Source: Halostella pelagica
Lineage (GTDB): Archaea; Halobacteriota; Halobacteria; Halobacteriales; Natronoarchaeaceae
Direction of reading: 5' to 3'
Length of the DNA stretch: 64,000 nucleotides
Assembly: GCA_005954745.1 (NCBI GenBank)
Contig: CP040679.1
Span: forward strand, 62,001-126,000
This document shows, one piece after another, positions 58,342 to 64,000 of this stretch. The notes under the pieces were generated by a model that made no database searches, was not told the DNA's origin, and saw only the letters and a program-made list of their open reading frames with translations. A program made the translations under genes and the position numbers. Position 1 is the first letter of the stretch. Every line of letters begins with the position of its first letter.

Positions 58342-59976
58342 ATGGCGCTAAGAGAGCCAGCGGAGAACTTACCAGACGAATCAGCGAAGCCGGACTATAT
58401 TCACGCCGTCCCCGAGGCCCACTACCCAAAGCGAATCAACGTCGTCGACGAACTCGTGGACACACACGTACAGGACGGACGCGGGGACAACGTGGCGATC
58501 CACTTCGAGGACGAAGAGATCACCTACGCGGAACTACAGGAACGAGTGAACCGGATGGGGAACGCGCTCCTCGATATGGGGATCGAAGCGGGTGACCGCG
58601 TCGCCGTTCGGTTCCCGAACCGCCCGGAGGCTATCGTCAGCTGTCTCGCCATCCAGAAGATCGGTGGCGTTGCGCTTCCGTCGATGAAGCTCCTCCGCGC
58701 GAAGGAACTCCGGTACATCATCAACAACGCCGAAGCGCGTGCGATCGTCGTCTACGACGACCTGCTCGACGAGGTCGAGAACGCGATGTCCGACCTGGAG
58801 ACGGTCGAAAACGTGATCGTCGCCGAGCGAAACGGCGTCGAACACGACCGGCACAGTTACGACGACCTGCTGGACTCGGCGAGCACCGACCTCCAGAGCC
58901 GCGAGACTAAGCGCGACGACCCCGCGCTGATGCTTTACACCAGCGGGACGACGGGGCGGCCGAAAGGCGCGATCCACACCCATCGACAGATCCTCGCATC
59001 CGCCGACACCTACGCTCGGTACTGTCTGGAACCCTCGGAAGACGACGTGTTCGGCGGTAATCCGCCGCTACCGTTCGCGTATGGGTACGGGGATCTCGTC
59101 ACGTTCCCGTTACGGTTCGGCGGGAGCACGAGTATCGTTGAGGACGCGGACCCGGGCGACCTGCTCGAAGCCGTCGAGAACCACGGTATCACGGTGCTCT
59201 GTTCGATCCCGACGGCGTTCAACCAGATGCTCTCGGAGTATCCGGACGGGCCCGAGACGTACGACGTGTCCTCGCTACGGATCGGCGTGAGCGCCGGCGA
59301 GCCGCTGACGCCGACGACGTTCGAATCGTTCCGAGACGAGTACGGGGTCGAGTTACTCGACGGGATCGGGACGACGGAGATGCTACACATCTTCATCAGT
59401 CACCGCCACGACGAGGAGATAGACCCCAGCGCGACCGGGTTCCCCGTTCCGGGATACGAGTGCAAGATCGTCGACCCCGACACCGGAGAGGAGTGTGAGC
59501 GCGGCGAACCGGGACTACTGGCGGTCCGCGGTCCGACCGGGATCGAGTACTGGGGCCGGCCGGACAAACAGGCGGACGCCGTGAAGGACGGCTGGTCGTA
59601 TCCGGGAGACATCTTCGTCCAGCGAGAGGACGGTCGCCTGGAGTACAAGTCCCGGAACGACGACCTCATCATTTCGAGCGGATACAACATCCCCGGGCCC
59701 GAGGTAGAGGCAGTCATTCAGGAGCAAGAGTCCGTATCGGAAGTAGCCGTCATCGGGAGCCCGGACGAGGAACGCGGCGAGATAGTGAAGGCGTTCGTCG
59801 TGCTAACAGAGGACCAATCGGCTAGCGACGCTCTGGTCGAGGAAATACAGAACCACGTGAAAAACTCCCTTGCACCGTACAAGTACCCGCGCGAGGTGGA
59901 GTTCGTGAGCGAACTTCCCCGGACCGAGACGGGGAAGATCCGTCGGACCGAACTCCGGGATCAAGAGCAGTCGTAG
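58342..59976 (+). CDS. Aryl-CoA ligase (benzoate/2-aminobenzoate type)
   Basis: A 544-residue adenylate-forming ligase. The ATP loop is YTSGTTGRPKG (199-209), the catalytic lysine is Lys532 in TGKIRRTEL, and the A8 hinge is KSRNDDLIISSGYNIPGPEVE. The central part (NPPLPFAYGYGDLVTFPLRFGGSTSIV) resembles benzoate-CoA and 2-aminobenzoate-CoA ligases. LLDGIGTTEMLHIFIS is the usual adenine-binding tract of this group. It would make an aryl-CoA, a logical substrate for the diverged PaaABCD set 1.7 kb downstream. The exact acid is unknown. Confidence 0.88.
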   Translation: MALREPAENLPDESAKPDYIHAVPEAHYPKRINVVDELVDTHVQDGRGDNVAIHFEDEEITYAELQERVNRMGNALLDMGIEAGDRVAVRFPNRPEAIVSCLAIQKIGGVALPSMKLLRAKELRYIINNAEARAIVVYDDLLDEVENAMSDLETVENVIVAERNGVEHDRHSYDDLLDSASTDLQSRETKRDDPALMLYTSGTTGRPKGAIHTHRQILASADTYARYCLEPSEDDVFGGNPPLPFAYGYGDLVTFPLRFGGSTSIVEDADPGDLLEAVENHGITVLCSIPTAFNQMLSEYPDGPETYDVSSLRIGVSAGEPLTPTTFESFRDEYGVELLDGIGTTEMLHIFISHRHDEEIDPSATGFPVPGYECKIVDPDTGEECERGEPGLLAVRGPTGIEYWGRPDKQADAVKDGWSYPGDIFVQREDGRLEYKSRNDDLIISSGYNIPGPEVEAVIQEQESVSEVAVIGSPDEERGEIVKAFVVLTEDQSASDALVEEIQNHVKNSLAPYKYPREVEFVSELPRTETGKIRRTELRDQEQS

Positions 59977-60103
59977 CGCGGCCTTCTTCGCTGCCGTATG
60001 ACAGTTCGCTACTCCTTCTGCAGTCGTACCGTCGGGAGCAACTTCTCCAATGATACCAATGCGACAGTGCCGAACGAGGAAGATCCACGTGTTGCCTATC
60101 GCA

Positions 60104-60546
60104 TGTATACGGTGTTCGTATACGGTAGTAGTCTGGAATATGGTAGGACCCCGTCTTCCCGGTTGCGCGCACGTGTCTGATCTGACGGTACAGGCACAAC
60201 CCTGCAAACAAACACACCCTTAGTCCGTGTTATTTTGCGACGTATTCGAAGTCGTATTCGCTGTTCGTATACGCGAGTGATTCCCCGGGCAGCGAAAACA
60301 CGTCGTACCGGGCCGGTGAGACAACACACACTTAGGGTGTGTTTTTCGCCTCTACTTCACCAGACCCCTGAGAGATGCCGGTCACAAAAAATAACCAGTC
60401 CCGGAAACTGAACGCGTTCGTCAAGATAACTACGACAGCGGGAGTACGGCCGAGAGTTGTCGTACATTCAGAAGTGTTCCCAGTCGAGCGGCTAAGACAA
60501 CAACCTATAGGGTGTGTTTTGAGAGCGTATACGGTATCCGTATACG
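60104..60546. promoter_or_regulatory. Array of paired CGTATACG sites and AGGGTGTGT words
   Basis: Three paired sites with a 5-bp spacer: TGTATACG-GTGTT-CGTATACG (60104-60124), CGTATTCG-CTGTT-CGTATACG (60253-60273, with a further half site CGTATTCG at 60241-60248) and CGTATACG-GTATC-CGTATACG (60526-60546). AGGGTGTGT occurs at 60334-60342 and 60509-60517, and in reverse at 60212-60220. The whole 59977-60630 stretch has no convincing gene and lies between convergent genes. A related paired site lies upstream of the second paaA. Confidence 0.6.
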
Positions 60547-60630
60547 CCCGATACTACGGAGCGGTAGCTCACCAAGAACGGGACAAGAGAACTCCGACGC
60601 TACGACGGCAAGGGAGGAAACTCTGACTCC

Positions 60631-60915
60631 TTAGGGACTCTCGTCCGTTTCGATCTTCATGTCGGATAGGGGCCTTGCGATGCAGGTCAGGACGTACCCT
60701 TCCTCCTTCTCGCTGTCCGAGAGGAACATGCCCTCGGTCTGTTCTACGTCACAGTCGGTCTCCCGCATCGCACAGCAGACGCCGCAGATTCCCATACGGC
60801 ACTGATAGGGGAGGTCGATACCCGCTTCCTCCGCGGCTTCGAGGATCGACTGGTTCTCCGGGACTTCGAGCGTCACGTCTCTGTCGACGAGTTCGACGGT
60901 GTGCGTCTCGACCAT
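60631..60915 (-). CDS. Plant-type 2Fe-2S ferredoxin
   Basis: A 94-residue ferredoxin. Ligands are Cys39, Cys44, Cys47 (C-x4-C-x2-C in CRMGICGVC) and Cys78 (LTCIARP). The fold equals the C-terminal domain of PaaE, the reductase of the phenylacetyl-CoA oxygenase, but no flavin domain is fused. An extra Cys48 and Cys55 are present. The acidic region fits a halophilic protein but lacks the long acidic insertion of haloarchaeal respiratory ferredoxins. It lies between the aryl-CoA ligase and the second oxygenase, so it is the likely electron donor to one or both oxygenases (inference). Confidence 0.9.
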   Translation of the reverse strand: MVETHTVELVDRDVTLEVPENQSILEAAEEAGIDLPYQCRMGICGVCCAMRETDCDVEQTEGMFLSDSEKEEGYVLTCIARPLSDMKIETDESP

Positions 60916-60920
60916 GTGAA

Positions 60921-61415
60921 CTACCGTTCCTCGGTTGATTTTTCGTACACGTGCTCGACGGGTTCGAAGCCGAACTCCTCGTACACCTGCGCGGCATCAT
61001 CGTCGCCCTCCATCACGTCGATCCGGTAGAAGTCGACCTCGTGGGGGCTGCCGGCGAACCAGTCGTGGGCCTCGTCGAGCAACGCTTTTCCGACGCCTTT
61101 CCCCTGATGCTCGGGTTCGACGTAGTGCCCGTTGATGTACCCGTGGTCTTCGAGTCGGAATATCGGATGGTCCCCCATCACGCGCCCCTCGAGAGCGCCG
61201 ATGAGTTCTCCGGTCTCCTCGTCTTCCGCGACGACGACCATTCCGTACTTCGAATCGACGAGTTGGTTCTCGAAATACTGCAACCAGCGGTCGTCGGCGT
61301 CCTCTTTGTGACGGTATCTGTCGTCGTACTTGGAGAGGTGGTCGGTGAATCCGTGCCAAAGGTCGAGCAGTTCCTCTCCGTCGTCCAACGTCGCCTGTCG
61401 AACGTCGTACGTCAT
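60921..61415 (-). CDS. GNAT acetyltransferase
   Basis: A 164-residue GNAT protein. The acetyl-CoA loop is EPEHQGKGVGKALLDEAHDWF (Q-x-x-G-x-G), preceded by GYINGHYV and followed by FYRIDVMEGDDDAAQVYEEFGF. Residues 10-40 (LLDLWHGFTDHLSKYDDRY) are a variant first helix. ATG 61415 is chosen; a start at 61442 would add nine residues. It ends 5 bp before the ferredoxin gene on the same strand, so the two may share a transcript. No substrate can be proposed. Confidence 0.85.
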   Translation of the reverse strand: MTYDVRQATLDDGEELLDLWHGFTDHLSKYDDRYRHKEDADDRWLQYFENQLVDSKYGMVVVAEDEETGELIGALEGRVMGDHPIFRLEDHGYINGHYVEPEHQGKGVGKALLDEAHDWFAGSPHEVDFYRIDVMEGDDDAAQVYEEFGFEPVEHVYEKSTEER

Positions 61416-61640
61416 GTGATACCGAACGAACCCGATTGACAAAAAAGATCCTGTCGAACGGATCTGATATCCCCCGAGGGATCAAACAGCGAAGACCGGC
61501 CGCACGAGAGTTCATCTCCTACGTTCGCGGGTGCGTGTCGACTATGGTCGAGTTCACGTTCGCCGTTGAATGGGGTACCGGTCCCCCCGCACGTTGTGGA
61601 CTACTCGATTCAGACCCTTACGAGGATCCGGGCGTCAGAG

Positions 61641-61677
61641 CCGATACGCGCAACGTATACAGAAAACAATTATAAAC
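61641..61677 (+). promoter_or_regulatory. Operator-like paired site and TATA box of the second paaA operon
   Basis: CCGATACG-CGCAA-CGTATACA (61641-61661) has the same 8-5-8 layout as the three sites at 60.1-60.5 kb. It is followed 7 bp later by TATA-like ATTATAAAC (61669-61677). Transcription is expected near 61700, just before ATG 61708. A protein bound here would act right at the BRE/TATA element. 61443-61640 holds no gene. Confidence 0.6.
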
Positions 61678-61707
61678 CTGGCCCGGTAAGTCGATACTGT
61701 TCGAACC

Positions 61708-62628
61708 ATGCCCACAGAGAAACAGTTGAAAGAACAGGTGCAAAACGGGAAGATGATCGAGTCCGAGGAGGAGATGACGGAGGGCTACAAGGAGGCGCTC
61801 AAGCAGATCCTGCTGGTGTCCGGAGACACCGAACTGATGAGCGCGCCGGCGTACTACGACCAGTCGCTGAACGCGCCGTCGCTCGACGCACGTACCTCTT
61901 GCGTGAGCGTCATTCAGGACGAACTCGGTCACGGCCACATCGCGTACCGCCTGCTCGAAGACCTCGGCGAGGACCGCGAGGAACTCATCTACGGGCGCGA
62001 ACCGTACGAGTTCCGGAACACGTACGGGTTCGACCAGCACATCGAGAACTTCGCCGAACTCGTGACCGCCCACGGGATCTTCGACCGTGCGGGGATGGTC
62101 CTGCTCGGCGATATCTACGAGAACACGTCGTACGCGCCGTGGAAGCGCGCGCTCACGAAAGTCGAGAAGGAAGAGCAGTTCCACCTGCGCCACGGCGAGA
62201 CGTGGATGCGCCGGCTGGCGAACAAGAACGACAAAACCAAAGACAAGCTACAGGAAGCCGTCGACTGGATGTTCCCCATCGGCGTCGAATGGTTCGGCAT
62301 GCCCGACGACAAGAAGCGCAACACCGACCAGTTGGACTACCGCATCAAGGGCAAATCCAACGACGAACTCAGACAGGACTGGCTCTCGCGGACGCTTCCG
62401 CTGATGGACGAACTCGACCTGGACGTGCCGGCCCACCACGACGAGGAGGCCGACGAGTACGTCCTCGAATACGACCTGCCGATCGCTTTCGACGCTGAGA
62501 ACAAGGACTGGCGGATGAACGAGCACATTTCATGGTCGGACGTGCTCGACCGCTGGCGGGACCGCGGCCCCGCCAACGAGAAGTACGTGAACCTCATCCA
62601 GTCCGGAAAAGTCGATGTCGGTATCTGA
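61708..62628 (+). CDS. Second PaaA-like di-iron oxygenase subunit
   Basis: A 306-residue member of the PaaA/PaaC family, only distantly like the first PaaA. Candidate iron ligands are kept: Glu42 (SGDTELMSAP), Glu72-x-x-His75 (IQDELGHGHIAY) and Glu156-x-x-His159 (KEEQFHLRHGETW). It lacks the PaaA words FLNCFHYPMENWAE and has NTYGFDQHIENFAELVTAHGIFDRAGMVLLGD instead. So it should be a catalytic subunit acting on a different CoA ester. It is the first of four tightly packed genes (A-D-B-C); TATA and an operator-like site lie directly upstream. Confidence 0.87.
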   Translation: MPTEKQLKEQVQNGKMIESEEEMTEGYKEALKQILLVSGDTELMSAPAYYDQSLNAPSLDARTSCVSVIQDELGHGHIAYRLLEDLGEDREELIYGREPYEFRNTYGFDQHIENFAELVTAHGIFDRAGMVLLGDIYENTSYAPWKRALTKVEKEEQFHLRHGETWMRRLANKNDKTKDKLQEAVDWMFPIGVEWFGMPDDKKRNTDQLDYRIKGKSNDELRQDWLSRTLPLMDELDLDVPAHHDEEADEYVLEYDLPIAFDAENKDWRMNEHISWSDVLDRWRDRGPANEKYVNLIQSGKVDVGI

Positions 62629-62632
62629 TACG

Positions 62633-63028
62633 ATGGCAACGACAAACCGAAACGTCGACAGTTCGGCCGGACCGCCACGAACCAGCGAATTCATCGAGAA
62701 CCGTCGGACGGACTCGACCCCGTTCGAGGAGCGCCTGTGGGACGCGGTCGACGAGATCCCCGACCCGCACATCCCCGTCAGCCTCGTCGAGATGGCGATG
62801 GTCTACGACGTCGAGGAGACGGACGGACACGTCGACGTCGAGATGACGTACCCCTGCATGGGATGCCCGGCGTACGACATGATCCAGAACGACGTCCGGA
62901 GCTGTCTCCGGGTCATCGAAGGCGTCGAGTCCGTCGACGTCGAGGTCGTCTGGGACCCCGTGTGGTCGAAAGACATGCTCACAGACGAAGTTCGCGAGAA
63001 AATGCGAGAATCCGGGATCGGACTATGA
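62633..63028 (+). CDS. Second PaaD-like MIP18 domain protein
   Basis: A 131-residue protein whose residues 30-131 form the MIP18/DUF59 fold: LWDAVDEIPDPHIPVSLVEMAMVYDV, then VEMTYPCMGCPAYDMIQNDV, then VVWDPVWSKDMLTDEVREKM. The conserved cysteine is part of a CMGC pair, unlike the YTGC of the first PaaD. There is no zinc ribbon and no separate ribbon gene follows in the window. It begins 4 bp after the PaaA-like stop and overlaps the PaaB-like gene (ATGA), so it sits second in the operon instead of last. Confidence 0.88.
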   Translation: MATTNRNVDSSAGPPRTSEFIENRRTDSTPFEERLWDAVDEIPDPHIPVSLVEMAMVYDVEETDGHVDVEMTYPCMGCPAYDMIQNDVRSCLRVIEGVESVDVEVVWDPVWSKDMLTDEVREKMRESGIGL

Positions 63029-63246
63029 GCGACACTGAGAAATACGAAGTGTTCGCCCGCAAGAACCAGGGCGACGATACGAAACACGTCGGCAACGTCA
63101 GCGCGAAAAACGGAAGGCTGGCCAAGATGTACGCACACAACACGTTCGACGAAGAGGACTGGGACTACATGGCGGTCGTCAGACAGGGAGACCTCCTCGA
63201 GGTCGAACACGGATCCCCCAGAACCACGGTGACCACCGATGAGTGA
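63025..63246 (+). CDS. Second PaaB-like subunit, 73 residues
   Basis: A short protein starting MSDTEKYEVFARKNQGDDTKHVGNVSAKNGRLAKMYAHNTFDEEDWDYM. The order V-F-x-R-K-x2-G, H-V-G-N-V-x-A, A-x-x-Y-A and the aromatic end fit PaaB, but it is 30 residues shorter than the first PaaB and lacks the RR-x-P-x-x-SLWVV segment. Its ATG overlaps the PaaD-like stop, and its stop region overlaps the next ATG (63239). It would bridge the A and C subunits of the second complex. Confidence 0.8.
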   Translation: MSDTEKYEVFARKNQGDDTKHVGNVSAKNGRLAKMYAHNTFDEEDWDYMAVVRQGDLLEVEHGSPRTTVTTDE

Positions 63247-64000
63247 CTGGCCAGATGAGGCGGTCGAGTACGTTCAGGCGATCGCGGACACGAAGCTCGT
63301 CCTCGGCCACCGGAACGCCCAGTGGAGCCTGGCCGGGCCGTCGCTGGAGGACGACATCGGCGGGTCCAGCGCCGCCCAGGAGGAAGTCGGCCACGTCCGA
63401 CAGTTGTTCCGCATGCTCCAGCAACAGGGACGGGACGACGACTGGCTCCAGGGCGACCGCGATCCGACGGAGTTCAACAACGTCTCCGCGCTCGACGTGA
63501 TAGACGGCGAGTGGCCCGAGTACGTGGCGACGATAGCGCCCGCTGACCGGGCCGCGTGGTATCTCCTCGATGCGATCGACCGGAACGACATGGACGGGAT
63601 GATCACGAAGATCGGGGAGGAAGAGTACTTCCATCTGGAGTATCACGACGCCAGACTGGAGACGCTGGCGGAGGAGTACCCCAGCAGGATCCAGGAGACG
63701 CTCGAAGAGACGCTTCCGCAGACGATGGCGTTTATCGGCCCGTCTACGTACGACGACGACGCCGACCCGCTGCTTGACGCCGGGTTCACCGACACCTCGA
63801 TAGCGTCTATCAGAGACTCGTTCGCCGACCATTACCGGGAACTGTTCGACGACACGCCGGTGTCGCTCGACGGCGTCGACTGGACGGTCCCCGACCCGGA
63901 CGACTGGGACGAAACCCGCCGTCGAGTCGGGTCGGGCGGCATCAGCGATGAGGACATCCGTCAGCTCACCGGCGAAGAGAACGCGATGTTCGCGAGGTGA
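63239..64000 (+). CDS. Second PaaC-like subunit
   Basis: A 253-residue helical protein of the PaaA/PaaC family: LGHRNAQWSLAGPSLEDDIGGSSAAQEEVGHVRQLFRML, with Glu49-x-x-His52, and IGEEEYFHLEYHDARLETL in the second half. The opening YVQAIADTKLVLGHRNAQW corresponds to the PaaC start. The TGA at 63998-64000 is the last codon of the window, so the gene is complete but anything following is unseen. The ATG overlaps the PaaB-like gene by 8 bp. It is the structural partner of the PaaA-like subunit. Confidence 0.87.
   Translation: MSDWPDEAVEYVQAIADTKLVLGHRNAQWSLAGPSLEDDIGGSSAAQEEVGHVRQLFRMLQQQGRDDDWLQGDRDPTEFNNVSALDVIDGEWPEYVATIAPADRAAWYLLDAIDRNDMDGMITKIGEEEYFHLEYHDARLETLAEEYPSRIQETLEETLPQTMAFIGPSTYDDDADPLLDAGFTDTSIASIRDSFADHYRELFDDTPVSLDGVDWTVPDPDDWDETRRRVGSGGISDEDIRQLTGEENAMFAR

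Noticed and set aside
60375-60626. 83-codon plus-strand frame within the paired-site array
   Set aside because: Basic, low-complexity peptide running through the repeats; no haloarchaeal codon bias, convergent with the ferredoxin gene.
62737-63246. 169-codon frame covering the second PaaB
   Set aside because: Only the part from ATG 63025 is protein-like; the upstream part is the shifted shadow of the PaaD-like gene.
1-64000. tRNA or rRNA genes
   Set aside because: No cloverleaf-like GGTTCGAATCC arms outside coding regions and no rRNA-like segments were seen by eye; a covariance-model scan could confirm.

Overview
The window reads as a halophilic archaeon (class Halobacteria). Predicted proteins are strongly acidic and the DNA is GC-rich. 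Secreted lipoproteins carry twin-arginine signals followed by a lipobox. Many genes have a TATA box 26-32 bp upstream of the start codon with no ribosome binding site (leaderless transcripts). Regulators are of haloarchaeal types: HTH_10 bacterio-opsin-activator-like proteins, TrmB/PadR/IclR winged helices and a multi-PAS kinase. No rRNA, tRNA, CRISPR array or complete insertion sequence was seen. A parA-type locus preceded by an AT-rich array of short repeats suggests that the window lies on, or contains part of, a replicon with plasmid-like partitioning. No orc1/cdc6 or rep gene is visible.

Layout. 1-8.7 kb: tail of an alpha/beta hydrolase, an RND/MMPL exporter, a winged-helix/membrane protein pair, an MFS transporter, a DUF234-type ATPase with a palindrome upstream, and a PadR regulator. 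8.8-22.8 kb: a winged-helix/six-PAS histidine kinase, a tandem UspA protein, a class V aminotransferase, a methyltransferase, a second MFS transporter, a PAS-GAF-HTH_10 regulator, and a set of envelope genes two of which share a palindrome-TATA promoter layout. 22.8-24.8 kb: repeat array plus parA and a small partner gene. 25-38.7 kb: MFS, IclR, 2-oxoacid dehydrogenase E1 alpha and beta, LUD/LutAB-type iron-sulfur proteins, a complete Liv-type ABC importer with fused permease, and a GlcD-type FAD dehydrogenase. Together these look like a module that imports a 2-hydroxy or 2-oxo acid, oxidises it and turns it into an acyl-CoA.

38.7-51.3 kb holds an aromatic catabolism region of the phenylacetyl-CoA type: paaA, paaB, paaC, a paaD split into two overlapping genes, PaaI-like thioesterase, PaaK ligase, PaaH-like dehydrogenase, three enoyl-CoA hydratase/isomerase family proteins (one PaaG-like), two MaoC proteins and a PaaY-like hexapeptide protein. 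A VOC-family gene in this stretch is frameshifted. 51.3-58.2 kb holds a second Liv-type importer co-directional with the PaaG/PaaY genes, and a divergent two-subunit CoA-transferase operon.

58.3-64.0 kb is the most novel part. A benzoate/aminobenzoate-type acyl-CoA ligase, a stand-alone 2Fe-2S ferredoxin and a second, strongly diverged PaaA-D-B-C oxygenase set occur together. A repeated operator-like element (pairs of CGTATACG with 5-bp spacers) lies three times in the otherwise gene-free 650 bp after the ligase and once directly upstream of the TATA box of the second paaA. This may be an undescribed aryl-CoA oxygenase system. No PaaE reductase, PaaZ or PaaJ is visible in the window. Functions are assigned from motifs and context only; no database search was run.
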